From Paenarthrobacter sp. GOM3 (lineage in GTDB: Bacteria > Actinomycetota > Actinomycetes > Actinomycetales > Micrococcaceae), in contig NZ_CP136562.1 in assembly GCF_018215265.2 (NCBI RefSeq), positions 4,340,001 to 4,404,000 on the forward strand: DNA of 64,000 bases, given 5' to 3'. This document shows positions 52,099 through 61,115 of the stretch, in pieces. Made by a program: the position numbers and the translations under genes. Under the pieces are notes generated by a model. The model was given only the letters and a program-made list of their open reading frames with translations. It was not told the origin of the DNA and did not search any database. Position 1 is the first letter of the stretch. Each line of letters starts with the position of its first letter.

Positions 52099-52611
52099 TC
52101 AGGCCAGCGGCCGTGCCGCTCCGAGCAGGACTCCTTCGCCGCCGTCGAACGTCACTGAATGGAATCGCGGCCCGCGGGCCACCTCCAGGAAGCCCGATGT
52201 CCGGTGCAATGCCAGTGACGCCTGGTTGCGGGCATTGACCACGTACCAGGCCCTATCGGCACGTTGCCAGATCCATGCAAGCCGGGCCTCGGTGAGCTTC
52301 CCCGCAACCCCTCTTCGCCTGAAGTCGGGCAGCACCGTAATCCCGGCGAGGTAGTGGCCCGCGGGCGCAGCTCCCTCATCAGAATCCCAATGGTGTGTCT
52401 TGGCCCAGCCCACCACGGCCGGCGTACCTTCCCTCGGAGTGCACTGGGCCATCGCTGCCACCAGGACCAAGCGGGCAGGGTCTGCAATCGCGGCCGAGAT
52501 GCTGGAGGAGAAGTTCCCTTTCCTCGCACCGTCAACGCGACCGGCGGCAAGATCGACCTCAACAATCCCGGGCACATCGGCTTCGACGGCGGTGCGGATC
52601 ACGACAGTCAT
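52099..52611 (-). CDS. GNAT family N-acetyltransferase
   Basis: A 170-residue GNAT: DVPGIVEVDLAAGRVDGA start, acetyl-CoA loop RRRGVAGKLTEARL, and a NQASLALHRTSGFLEVARGP end, all typical. No partner gene; substrate unknown. Confidence 0.83.
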   Translation of the reverse strand: MTVVIRTAVEADVPGIVEVDLAAGRVDGARKGNFSSSISAAIADPARLVLVAAMAQCTPREGTPAVVGWAKTHHWDSDEGAAPAGHYLAGITVLPDFRRRGVAGKLTEARLAWIWQRADRAWYVVNARNQASLALHRTSGFLEVARGPRFHSVTFDGGEGVLLGAARPLA

Positions 52612-52672
52612 GTTTCCAGCCTAGTTGCGGTGAAATCTTGCAGTACGAGTCCAAGATCATAGTCTGGGAGGC

Positions 52673-53923
52673 ATGACACAGGAAGCAATCGCCCCGTTGG
52701 ACGGCGTCCGGGTCCTTGAGCTCGGAAATTACATTGCCGCCCCCACCGCCGGCAGGCTGCTGGCCGACTTCGGTGCGGAAGTCATCAAGGTGGAGCGCCC
52801 CGGGACCGGAGATGAGCTCCGCAACTGGCGCCTCCACAAGGGGACGACGTCCATGCTGTACCGCACGTTGAACCGCAACAAGAAGTCCGTGGTCCTGGAC
52901 CTGCGCACTGAGGCGGGAAAGCAGGCCGTGCTGGAGCTCGTCGCCCACTCCGACATACTGCTGGAAAACTTTCGGCCCGGCACCTTGGAAAAGTGGGGCC
53001 TCGGGCCGGAGGTCCTCAACGAGGCCAACCCGAACCTCATCGTCACGCGTATCTCTGCCTTCGGGCAGACGGGGCCGCTGTCCGGGCGGCCCGGTTTTGC
53101 CGCCGTCGCCGAAGCATACGGCGGGTTCCGCAATCTGGTGGGAGACCCGGATCGGGCGCCGGTGCGGGTGGGTGTCTCCATTGGTGACTCGATCGCCGGC
53201 CTTTATGCCGCCTTCGGCTCCGTGATGAGCCTTTACCAGCGTGAAGCACGACGGCGGGACGCGGCTGGTGCGGTTCCGCTCGCCGAACGCATCATCGACG
53301 TCGCGTTGAATGAGGCAATGTTCTCCATGATGGAGTCACTGATCCCGGACTACCAGGCCTACGGCGTGGACCGGCAACGCGTCGGTGGCCGCATGGAGGG
53401 TATTGCACCTTCGAATGCCTATGTGTGCGGGGACGGGGCGAGCATCGTGGTGGCGGGAAATGGCGACTCGATTTTCCAGCGGTACATGCACACCATTGGG
53501 CGGCCCGACCTTGCCGGGGATCCCGGGCTGCAGTCCAATGCAGGCCGCTGGGCCCAACGTGAAGAGTTGGACCAGGCCATCGGTGAGTGGGCCTCGACCT
53601 TGGGCGCTCCGGAGGCCCTTGCCGTCCTTGAGGCCGCCGGAGTCCCGGCCGGACCTATCTATACGGCGGCGGACATCAGCACGGACGGCCAGTACGCGGC
53701 CCGAAACATGATCCAAAAGTTCGATGTCTCTACGGGCGAGGAAGTCCTCCCGGGTGTGGGTTTCCCGGGCATCGTTCCCGTGATCGGTGAGCAGTCCCTG
53801 CCCATCCGGAACCTTGGCCCGGATCTTGGCGAAAACACGCAGGAAATCCTCGGCGGCCTCCTGAACATGGACGCGGCCCAGATCAGTGCGGCATCAGGAA
53901 CCGAGGAGGTACACCTGCCATGA
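52673..53923 (+). CDS. CaiB/BaiF family CoA-transferase
   Basis: A 416-residue class III CoA-transferase. N-terminal block APLDGVRVLELGNYIAAPTAGRLLADFGAEVIKVERPG is the family signature; the Asp nucleophile is D172 (SIGDSIAG); NRNKKSVVLDL and LLENFRPGTLEKWGLG follow. It would move CoA from a donor such as succinyl-CoA to a carboxylic acid. It overlaps the lyase gene by 4 nt, so the two act together: the acid is made into a CoA thioester and then cleaved by the lyase. The acid might be hydroxymethylglutarate, citramalate or another branched acid. Confidence 0.9.
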   Translation: MTQEAIAPLDGVRVLELGNYIAAPTAGRLLADFGAEVIKVERPGTGDELRNWRLHKGTTSMLYRTLNRNKKSVVLDLRTEAGKQAVLELVAHSDILLENFRPGTLEKWGLGPEVLNEANPNLIVTRISAFGQTGPLSGRPGFAAVAEAYGGFRNLVGDPDRAPVRVGVSIGDSIAGLYAAFGSVMSLYQREARRRDAAGAVPLAERIIDVALNEAMFSMMESLIPDYQAYGVDRQRVGGRMEGIAPSNAYVCGDGASIVVAGNGDSIFQRYMHTIGRPDLAGDPGLQSNAGRWAQREELDQAIGEWASTLGAPEALAVLEAAGVPAGPIYTAADISTDGQYAARNMIQKFDVSTGEEVLPGVGFPGIVPVIGEQSLPIRNLGPDLGENTQEILGGLLNMDAAQISAASGTEEVHLP

Positions 53924-54873
53924 ACGGCATCGACAATCCGCTCTCCAGCACCCTCGGCAACGCGATCCTGAGGGATGTGACGCTGCGCGACGGACTCCAA
54001 CTCACCGGTAAAATCCTGCCGACGGAACGAAAGATCGAAACAGTCCGCCAGCTGCTGCGCCTGGGCGTACCAGCGATCGAGCTGGGTTCAATGGCCCGGG
54101 CCGACCTGGTACCCACCATGGCCAACACGCTTGAAGTGGTCCAGGCACTGACTGCGGACGAGCTGGAAAGATGCTGGATCTGGGTGGCGACGCCGGGCCA
54201 TGTCGCAAAGGCCTCGGCCGCGGGAGCACGGAATTTCCAGTACTGCCTGTCGGCCTCGGATTCCCATAACAAGGCCAACATCGGCCGGACCACGGACCAA
54301 AGCCTGGATGCCTTGCCGGAAGCCGTTGAACTGGCGCAAACGGTGGGTGGAAATATTCAGCTGTGCATCGCGACGTCTTTCACATGTCCGTTCGAAGGCT
54401 ATGTTCCGGAGGAACGCGTCCTGTCAATCGCCAACGATCCGCGGGCGGCGGGCACCACGGACATCGTCATCTGCGACACTTTGGGCCAAGCAGTTCCGGC
54501 ACAGGTCTCCCAGTTGATCACCCGGGTCCGCAACGAGTCTCCTGCCCGTCGGATCGTCTACCACGGCCACGACACCTGGGGGCTGGGCGTGGCTAACACG
54601 CTGGCAGCGATCCAAGCCGGCGCCGCGATGGTGGACGGTGCCCTCGGCGGTTTGGGAGGCTGCCCGTTTGCTCCGGGCGCCAGCGGCAACACCTCCAGCG
54701 AGGACATCCTGTTCGCCACCCGGCCTGGCTGGTTGAACCCGGAAGTCTTCGGCGAACTGGTGCACCTGTCCGGTAAGTTGCTGGAGGAGCTGGGCGAACC
54801 CAACCGCTCCAAGGCAGCACAGGGCGCCCACTCCAAGGCTGCAGCCTTTGAGTGGGTGATGCCCGTTCTCTAG
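53920..54873 (+). CDS. HMG-CoA lyase-like DRE-TIM protein
   Basis: A 317-residue lyase. The substrate-binding RDVTLRDGLQ (about 18-27), SASDSHNKANIGRTTDQSLD (about 110-130), and the HMG-CoA lyase loop GGLGGCPFAPGASGN (about 243-257) with the active Cys are present. Metal ligands are expected in YHGHD. It would cleave a 3-hydroxy-3-methyl-acyl-CoA to acetyl-CoA plus a keto acid. The specific substrate is open. The stop overlaps the convergent SRPBCC gene stop by 4 nt. Confidence 0.88.
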   Translation: MNGIDNPLSSTLGNAILRDVTLRDGLQLTGKILPTERKIETVRQLLRLGVPAIELGSMARADLVPTMANTLEVVQALTADELERCWIWVATPGHVAKASAAGARNFQYCLSASDSHNKANIGRTTDQSLDALPEAVELAQTVGGNIQLCIATSFTCPFEGYVPEERVLSIANDPRAAGTTDIVICDTLGQAVPAQVSQLITRVRNESPARRIVYHGHDTWGLGVANTLAAIQAGAAMVDGALGGLGGCPFAPGASGNTSSEDILFATRPGWLNPEVFGELVHLSGKLLEELGEPNRSKAAQGAHSKAAAFEWVMPVL

Positions 54874-55319
54874 CCGTTTCCTCCAGCCCCACCAACGGCC
54901 ATCAGTCCCAGGCGCTTGAGGGTTTCACGGTTCCGAACGCCGATCATAGGATCCCGTAATGCCTTGGGCACGAACTTTCCGGGGCCACGGACGGCGTCTT
55001 CGGAAATGGAGACCCGGCACTGGGCGCTGCCGAGGGGCTCCAAAGTGATGAGCACTTCCGCCTCACCCATGGGCCAGCCCCTCGCCAGGAGCTTGAGTTC
55101 CCGCTTGGGCTCCATGCCGGTGACGCTGGTGCTGTCGTCGATGAGGAACGGCCAGGCCCCCACGGAGTGGTGGAGCCGGGCACCTACCTGCGGCCACTGA
55201 TCGTCCACAGCACGGATCCGCGATGCGCCCACCACCCAGCCAGAGTAGAGCCATCCGTCGGCGATCACGCCCCAAACGCGGTCAGCCGATGAGTCGAGTA
55301 CTTCGGTCACTGTTGACAT
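54870..55319 (-). CDS. SRPBCC (START-like) family protein
   Basis: A 149-residue protein: MSTVTEVLDSSADRVWGVIADG begins the AHSA/polyketide cyclase fold, and PWPFLIDDSTSVTGMEPKREL, LARGWPMGEAEVLITLEPLG are internal strands. The ligand pocket binds a hydrophobic molecule in known relatives. ATG 55319 follows GGAAGGG. It overlaps tail-to-tail with the lyase gene; the same four bases CTAG carry both stop codons. Confidence 0.8.
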   Translation of the reverse strand: MSTVTEVLDSSADRVWGVIADGWLYSGWVVGASRIRAVDDQWPQVGARLHHSVGAWPFLIDDSTSVTGMEPKRELKLLARGWPMGEAEVLITLEPLGSAQCRVSISEDAVRGPGKFVPKALRDPMIGVRNRETLKRLGLMAVGGAGGNG

Positions 55320-55403
55320 CTGTAGCCCTTCCACGCATTGTCCGGCACCATCGGTGACCATAAGCTAAGCATGCTTACTGTCTGCCTGCCAGCGACCGCG
55401 CAA

Positions 55404-55697
55404 TTATGGCGAGGGCTTGCTGGCCTTACCGTCCAGCCAGAGCGTGTCCGATTCATCCCGGTGCGTCCCATCCGTACCCACGTGCTTGCTGTCGATCTTC
55501 GGGCCGTTCTTGATGACGTGGACCAACGCCATCCCATGTCCACGCCCCAGGCCGTAATCCGTCTTCAACCATTCAAGGATGGTTCCCGCCTTAACGGATG
55601 GGTCGTTGAAGCCCTTGCTTTCCGCAATGTCGACCAATTGCCTCGGCGTCAGCCCTGTCTTGTCCTCGACGGCGTCGAGGTATGCCTGGAAGGACAT
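55404..55697 (-). CDS. DUF4287 family protein
   Basis: A 97-residue protein starting MSFQAYLDAVEDKTGLTPRQLVDIAESKGF, which is the DUF4287 signature, followed by WLKTDYGLGRGHGMALVHVIKNG. Relatives are small proteins of unknown function in many bacteria, sometimes fused to DUF5655. The start (ATG 55697) has AAAGG upstream. Confidence 0.85.
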   Translation of the reverse strand: MSFQAYLDAVEDKTGLTPRQLVDIAESKGFNDPSVKAGTILEWLKTDYGLGRGHGMALVHVIKNGPKIDSKHVGTDGTHRDESDTLWLDGKASKPSP

Positions 55698-55845
55698 CAA
55701 TAGTGCCTTTCGTCAGTCGCCGCGGGCCTCCTGGCGAGGTCCGCCGGGGAAGGAAATCCCAAGTACGCGCGACTCTACTGGATGCCGCCGACATGGGGCA
55801 CTGGAGAGGGGTGTCGAGCTGTTTCCAACCGCCTACACTGGCAGC

Positions 55846-56751
55846 ATGCGCGGAGAGCTGGCGGTGCGGGCTTCGGCTTTCGTCGTGGCCTTCTTCTGTG
55901 CCATTCCCCTTCTGGCGGGATGTACCGGGCCTGGTGCCACCGCGCCAGCCGTGGAGACGCCCTCCACCGCCAAGCAACAACCCATCACCGTCGAGGTCAA
56001 CCAGTCCAGGGACCAGTACGGCAAGCAGGCCATCCAGATCCAGCTGACCAACACCTCCGATGCGCCGCTGACCGTGAGCAGCGCCCAACTGGACTCACCC
56101 CTGTTCCAGGAAGACATCGTGTGGAGGCCGTCGGAAGGCAGGCTGGTCCTGCCGCCCAACCAGCCCAAGAGTGTTCCCACGGCCCTGCCTGCGCCGGCAT
56201 GCGATACGCCCAAAGGCGCCACCACGGATCTCCAAGCCAAAATCGACTACCAAGAAGCCGGCAAGGACCCCGGTCAACAAACTTCCGATGCTTCCGACCC
56301 CTTTGGTGTCCTCCCCAGGAACGCCGGCGAGCTGTGCCTCGCAGCCCAAGCAGCCGACGTCGCCACCATGGTCCTGGACCCGAAACTGGAGGTTGCCGCT
56401 GACGGCGGCACCGCCGTCGTGCGTCTTCTGATCACGCCAGCAGCCGACGGCGGTTCCCATCGGACGCTGACCATCCAGGGCATCGACGGCACAACCCTGC
56501 TGGCCGAGGCCGACAATCAGCCGTGGCCGCGGAACGTCAAAATCAGCCAAGGCACTGCCCCCATGGAACTGTCCCTGGGAATCCGTCCGGCACGCTGCGA
56601 TCCACACGCCGTGGCTGAGGACAAAGTAGGGACGCTGCTGCCGCTCAGGGTAACAGTGGGTGACCGCGAAGGCCTGCTGAAAATCGCGGCCTCAGTGGAC
56701 CTCCGTGGCCGCATCTATGACTTCGTTACTGCCGCGTGCGGTGACGGATAA
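55846..56751 (+). CDS. Putative lipoprotein, function unknown
   Basis: A 301-residue exported lipoprotein with signal peptide and lipobox LLAGC (ASAFVVAFFCAIPLLAGC, about residues 9-26). The remainder is beta-rich (VEVNQSRDQYGKQAIQIQLTNTSDAPLTVSSAQ, IPLTVGDREGLLKIAAS). No family recognised. ATG 55846 is chosen because it starts the signal peptide; the open frame extends further upstream without a ribosome site. Confidence 0.7.
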   Translation: MRGELAVRASAFVVAFFCAIPLLAGCTGPGATAPAVETPSTAKQQPITVEVNQSRDQYGKQAIQIQLTNTSDAPLTVSSAQLDSPLFQEDIVWRPSEGRLVLPPNQPKSVPTALPAPACDTPKGATTDLQAKIDYQEAGKDPGQQTSDASDPFGVLPRNAGELCLAAQAADVATMVLDPKLEVAADGGTAVVRLLITPAADGGSHRTLTIQGIDGTTLLAEADNQPWPRNVKISQGTAPMELSLGIRPARCDPHAVAEDKVGTLLPLRVTVGDREGLLKIAASVDLRGRIYDFVTAACGDG

Positions 56752-56758
56752 GGCGGTT

Positions 56759-57496
56759 TCAGTCGTCGAAATGGGCCACGGCATCCGGCTGCCCGGAAAT
56801 ACGGTCCACCATGGACTGCGCAACGGAATGGAGCTTTTGGTTTCGATCGCTGGATGCCCTGCGCAGGACATCGAAAGCTTCTTCCTGGGTGCAGCGGTTC
56901 TGGGCCATGATCATTCCGCAGGCAAGGTCAATAACAGTCCTGGTATCCATGGCGGCCTTCAGGTCATCGCCGCGCTGATGTGCGGCTGCAAGCCTGATCG
57001 CCAACCGCATGGCTTTACTGGCCATTTCAACAAAGAGCACAGCATCCGAGATGGCCTGCTCCGTGAAGAGTCCCGGCTCGGGCGCAAAGAAATTGAGTAC
57101 CGCGGCGGAGTCATCTCCCAAGGTCATGGGCACGCCCAAGGCACTCTTGACTCCCGCCGCGGCAAGGGCCTTCCGATACTCGGGCCAGCGCGGATCGGAA
57201 TCAACATCCCCCAGGAGGACCGGCACACCACTGTCCAGCGCGTCGACGCACGGCCCCGAACCCAAGGACTGTTCAATCCGGTCCAAGATCAGGGCACGTT
57301 CGCTGCTGCCGCCAATCGTGGCGGTCCGTTTACGGCGCCTCAGCGTCACGGCACACTCAATATGTGCGGCGCACACCCTGGTCATCATGCCTGCGGCGAA
57401 GCCGGTCAGCCCGTCCAGGAATGCCTTGACGTCCTCGGTCCCGGCAATGAGATCGACCAGCTGCTCGAAATCTTCCGCCCAGTCCCCTTCACCCAT
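56759..57496 (-). CDS. GAF and ANTAR domain protein
   Basis: A 245-residue regulator: a GAF-like sensory domain (about 30-170) and a C-terminal ANTAR RNA-binding helical domain (about 183-238; LKAAMDTRTVIDLACGMIMAQNRCTQEEAFDVLRRASSDRNQKLHSVAQSMV). ANTAR proteins prevent transcription termination by binding dual hairpins in nascent RNA. The stop lies 7 nt from the lipoprotein's stop (convergent). The signal is unknown. Confidence 0.86.
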   Translation of the reverse strand: MGEGDWAEDFEQLVDLIAGTEDVKAFLDGLTGFAAGMMTRVCAAHIECAVTLRRRKRTATIGGSSERALILDRIEQSLGSGPCVDALDSGVPVLLGDVDSDPRWPEYRKALAAAGVKSALGVPMTLGDDSAAVLNFFAPEPGLFTEQAISDAVLFVEMASKAMRLAIRLAAAHQRGDDLKAAMDTRTVIDLACGMIMAQNRCTQEEAFDVLRRASSDRNQKLHSVAQSMVDRISGQPDAVAHFDD

Positions 57497-57553
57497 GACC
57501 TCAATCTAGAGAACCCTGGGGCTGGCCACAACAGTCGGGCGGGAATCGCCTGG

Positions 57554-58471
57554 CTAGCCGATGATGGGGAGGGCAGATGGGGCGCTTTCCACCCTGACTG
57601 TGACGTTCGCTTCCACCCTCTTGACTTCGCCATCCATCTGGTACGGCAACGGCTTGAGCGTGGTGAATTCGTAGCTGCTGACGCTCGGCTGATCCCCCAA
57701 ACCCTGGGTGGTGGCGCGCAACGCTGTCAGCAGCACGCGCCACTTGGGCATGTGCGGAAACACGATGACCTCGAACTTGCCGTCCTTTGGCAGGTTGTCC
57801 GCTTCGCTCAGCGTGGCGTACTTGGCCATCTCCGGAATGTTGGCGAAGACGAGGCTGTCGAATTTGTGACGCTTCCCGTCCTCGAGGCGGATCGCGAAAG
57901 GCTCGAATTTGGAGAAAGTCTGTATAACCGTGACCATTTCCTTGAGCGCGCCTTTGCTGCCTTTTTCCAGTTCGGTGGCCACAACCGGGGTCAGGCCAAA
58001 TCCGATATAGGAGTGCGCATATTCCAGGGGCTCATGGTCTTTTTGGCCCGTGTGGATACGGAGAAGGTCGATCGAGTGCACACGGCCCTCGGCAATGGCC
58101 TCTTCCAAGGGTTTTGTGGCAGTAATCCGGCTATGGTCGTTGGCATTACCTGCAGCCCTCACGGCACAAACGGCCCGGGGGTTGCCGGCCTGCATGACAC
58201 CGTTCACCACCTCGTTGTATCCGCCGTCCCCACTCACGGAAACCACAAGGACGTCCCCTCCCTTAGCCGCTGCTTCGCGCGCCAAGTCCACGGCGTGGCC
58301 TGCATGCTCGGTGGGCTGGAGGATGATCTCGGGTTGATACGTGAGGAGACTCTTCAACTTGTCGTGCAACTGCTGCGCCAACTCAGGCGCATCCCCCGTG
58401 CTGTTGGGATTGAAAATAATGACGATCGACTCAAAGGTCCGGGCAGAATCCACGATGCGCTCCTGATTCAT
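57554..58471 (-). CDS. Diacylglycerol/sphingosine kinase-like protein
   Basis: A 305-residue protein of the DAGK catalytic (LCB5) fold: IFNPNSTG at about 19-26, SVSGDGGYNEVVNGVM at 78-92, and later VRAAGNANDHSRIT. Family enzymes have GGDGT in the P-loop; here it is SGDGG (80-84), so the first Gly is Ser and the Thr is Gly. A lipid- or diphosphate-related role is possible, but activity is in doubt. ATG 58471 follows AAGGGA weakly; a long open frame to 58675 is not supported. Confidence 0.7.
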   Translation of the reverse strand: MNQERIVDSARTFESIVIIFNPNSTGDAPELAQQLHDKLKSLLTYQPEIILQPTEHAGHAVDLAREAAAKGGDVLVVSVSGDGGYNEVVNGVMQAGNPRAVCAVRAAGNANDHSRITATKPLEEAIAEGRVHSIDLLRIHTGQKDHEPLEYAHSYIGFGLTPVVATELEKGSKGALKEMVTVIQTFSKFEPFAIRLEDGKRHKFDSLVFANIPEMAKYATLSEADNLPKDGKFEVIVFPHMPKWRVLLTALRATTQGLGDQPSVSSYEFTTLKPLPYQMDGEVKRVEANVTVRVESAPSALPIIG

Positions 58472-58644
58472 TGCGAGGTCCCTTACAGGCGGCTGTTTTC
58501 CTCGAAGTTCCCATAGTATTCGCAAACGCGGTGGGGTTTCGGATGGGGCGTGAACGTGAAAGCATGAAACGTGCCCGCAGAAGCCGGGGTACACGACAAT
58601 CAGCCTGACGCAGTCCGGTGCTGTGTCAGCGGTGGGGGGCTTGA

Positions 58645-58854
58645 ATGCAAGACTCACGGGAAACAGCGCGAACACTTGTCCTGGACCATGAAATCACCCT
58701 TGAGGATTTATGGGCCTGGTACTGGGCCAACGGCGGAAACGCCAGGCAGTGGGACTTTGACGCCTACCTGTTCGGAATCGAAGAGCGTGATCCTTTCGAA
58801 TTGAAGATCCTCGCCTGGGCCATGGAAGACCTCGAGGCCCGATCACTTCTGTGA
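58645..58854 (+). CDS. Small hypothetical protein (69 aa)
   Basis: ATG 58645 is preceded by GGGGGG at 5 nt. The protein MQDSRETARTLVLDHEITLEDLWAWYWANGG is acidic and Trp/Leu-rich, with no recognised motif. It lies 41 nt before the ABC ATPase gene on the same strand and could be its leader gene. Protein-coding nature is supported by the ribosome site and the actinobacterial codon pattern only. Confidence 0.6.
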   Translation: MQDSRETARTLVLDHEITLEDLWAWYWANGGNARQWDFDAYLFGIEERDPFELKILAWAMEDLEARSLL

Positions 58855-58895
58855 CATAGCAAAACCGGACCAAACACCCCCGGTAGGGTTACACC

Positions 58896-59573
58896 ATGGG
58901 GACGGTTCTTGAGGTTGAAAACTTGAGCGTGGGCTATGCCGGCGATCCGGTGTGTGGCGAGGTTACTGCGACCGTGGCGGCCGGAGAAGTGCTGGGGATC
59001 GTGGGCGTCAACGGCGCAGGGAAGTCCACGGTAGCGCGCACCATCGCCGGGCGGCAGTCCCCCTTGGCAGGAGACGTCAAAGTCAATGGCCTCCTGATCG
59101 ATCCGGACGCCGTTCCGTTCCGCCGGCAGGTTTCGGCTGTTTTCGATGACGACCTCTTCTTTCCCTCCCTCACAGTCCGGGAGCACTTGCTCCTGATCGC
59201 CCGCGGGCACTCGCTGGAGAACCCCGAGACGAAGGTCGAGGAGGAGCTGGAGTTCTTCGGCCTCCTGGGACGGGCCCACGCGATACCCGACGCATTGTCT
59301 TCGGGCCAGCGGCGGCGACTGCTCCTGGCCGCTGGATTGATCCGACCGTCGTCGCTCCTGATCCTGGACGAGCCTGAACAACGGCTCGATCCGCAGATGC
59401 GCGTCGCAGTGGGTGCCCGCATCGCGGAGCACGCCGATCACGGTGGAGCGGTGGTCCTTGTCACCCACGATCCCCAACTGCTGCTCGCTATTGCCTCCAC
59501 CTGCCTAGTCATTGACGAGGTAGTCCGGGAACTCGCCCCGGAGCACGGCGCTTCGATCATTTCCGGATCCTGA
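58896..59573 (+). CDS. ABC transporter ATP-binding protein
   Basis: A 225-residue ATPase: Walker A GVNGAGKST (37-45), signature SSGQRRRLLLAAGLI, Walker B LLILDEPEQRLD, and H-loop VLVTHDPQ. In the signature, SSGQ replaces LSGGQ at the first position, a mild variation. The partner is the membrane protein 4 nt after its stop, so they form a heterodimer-type exporter with a single permease. Confidence 0.88.
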   Translation: MGTVLEVENLSVGYAGDPVCGEVTATVAAGEVLGIVGVNGAGKSTVARTIAGRQSPLAGDVKVNGLLIDPDAVPFRRQVSAVFDDDLFFPSLTVREHLLLIARGHSLENPETKVEEELEFFGLLGRAHAIPDALSSGQRRRLLLAAGLIRPSSLLILDEPEQRLDPQMRVAVGARIAEHADHGGAVVLVTHDPQLLLAIASTCLVIDEVVRELAPEHGASIISGS

Positions 59574-59577
59574 CACG

Positions 59578-61107
59578 ATGAGCACGGACACTTCCCGGCA
59601 GGACCGGTTACTCACGGCCGACATCGTTCGGTTCACACGCCGGTCCGCCCGACGCTACAGGCGCAGCCAATCCTCGTGGGGCGACCGCTTCGTGGATGCC
59701 TACAGCTGGGGCCTGGGCATTGGCGTTTCCCTGACCATCGCGGCCTCGTTCGTGCTTGCGTTGCGCAACGAGATTGCCAGTAGAGCCTCAACCTCAGGCA
59801 GCATCATCCGGGAGCAGTGGCTTGTCCTACCGGAACCTGTCCTGTGGACCTGCCTGACGTTCGTTGTCCTGCTCGCCGTGGGTAACCTCGCCAGGAAGCT
59901 TGGCCCCTTGGCGGTCAATGGGCCGGAGAGCTCGTGGTGGCTCCCCCTTCCGCTGGACCGCCGGCCCATGGTCCTGCCTCCATTCCTCCGCAAGGCGGCG
60001 CTTACCGCCGCGGGATCCGTGATCGCCTACGTGCCGTTCAGCATGGTGACAGCCGTTGACCGGGGCCCCTTGGAGCACCTTTGGGCTGCCCTCACCTTCG
60101 GGGCGGCTGCTGTCAACGCGGTGGTCCTGGCGGCCGCCCAGCAGCTCGGTTTGCTGGGTCGATGGAGCGGTCGCATGGTCACCGCGGTAATACTTGCCGT
60201 GTGCTCGGCCGCCACCTTGATGTCGGCCTCTCCATGGCCGACGGCGTTCGCCGCCGTCGTCGCCGTCGGGCTCTTAGCCGTGGTGGGGACGCGCGCCGGT
60301 GAGGTGCCCGGTGAGGAGCTGGTGCGGGGCGGTGCCGTCGCCGGGCACGCCGGCGCATCACTGTTCATGATGGATTCCAACGAGGTACTCCGCGCCCTTG
60401 GTGCCGGACGGAAAAAGGTCGACGGCGGCCGTGCGGCCAGGTTCTACACGCGCCCGCCGCGTAGCCCGCTCGGGGCGCTGATCCGGGCCGATACTGTGGC
60501 TTTCCTCAGGTTGAACCCGCCACTGGTCCCACCGATCATGTGGCTTGCAGGCAGCATTGCGATACTCCTGGTGGAGGGCGGGCTTCCCGAGTTCGTCCAA
60601 CTAGCCGTGCTGGTCATCGCCGGCTGCGCCACGGCTTCCGGCATGGGCACGGTGGCGCGCAGGACGGCCATGGTTCCGGAAATCGACGCGCTATTGCCGA
60701 TCCACGCGGCACTGGTACGGACCAGCCGGATGCTCATGCCGTGCGCCGCGATGGCCGTGTGGATGGGCATGCTGAGCGGGGTCCTGGTTTTCCTCGGTGC
60801 AGCCAATCCCGCGTTGATCGGAGTGGGCGCCATGGCAGGAATCGGCATGGGCGCGGGCAGTATCCGCGGGGCGCTCCGGACCCAGCCCGACTGGTCGGCG
60901 CCACCGGTGGAGACCCCCTTTGGTCCGGTCCCCCGGGCGCAGCTGGGATCCCTGCTCCGCGGGCTGGACGTGACCGTCCTGGCCATGATTCCACTCATGG
61001 TGGCTTTGTACCTCGGGTACGTACCGTCACTCGTGGCTGTTGTGCAGCTGGCGTTCAGTGCCGGCATAGTCCTGGTGGTTGCCCTATCCCGCCCCAAGCA
61101 CGCCTGA
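59578..61107 (+). CDS. ABC exporter membrane component (DUF6297-like)
   Basis: A 509-residue membrane protein with about ten hydrophobic segments arranged over the full length and a polar N-terminus (about 45 residues). It resembles the large actinobacterial permease family I know as DUF6297, though I am not certain of the number. It has no ABC-2 permease text I can recognise. Tight linkage with the ATPase supports an exporter of unknown cargo. Confidence 0.72.
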   Translation: MSTDTSRQDRLLTADIVRFTRRSARRYRRSQSSWGDRFVDAYSWGLGIGVSLTIAASFVLALRNEIASRASTSGSIIREQWLVLPEPVLWTCLTFVVLLAVGNLARKLGPLAVNGPESSWWLPLPLDRRPMVLPPFLRKAALTAAGSVIAYVPFSMVTAVDRGPLEHLWAALTFGAAAVNAVVLAAAQQLGLLGRWSGRMVTAVILAVCSAATLMSASPWPTAFAAVVAVGLLAVVGTRAGEVPGEELVRGGAVAGHAGASLFMMDSNEVLRALGAGRKKVDGGRAARFYTRPPRSPLGALIRADTVAFLRLNPPLVPPIMWLAGSIAILLVEGGLPEFVQLAVLVIAGCATASGMGTVARRTAMVPEIDALLPIHAALVRTSRMLMPCAAMAVWMGMLSGVLVFLGAANPALIGVGAMAGIGMGAGSIRGALRTQPDWSAPPVETPFGPVPRAQLGSLLRGLDVTVLAMIPLMVALYLGYVPSLVAVVQLAFSAGIVLVVALSRPKHA

Positions 61108-61115
61108 ACGACTCA

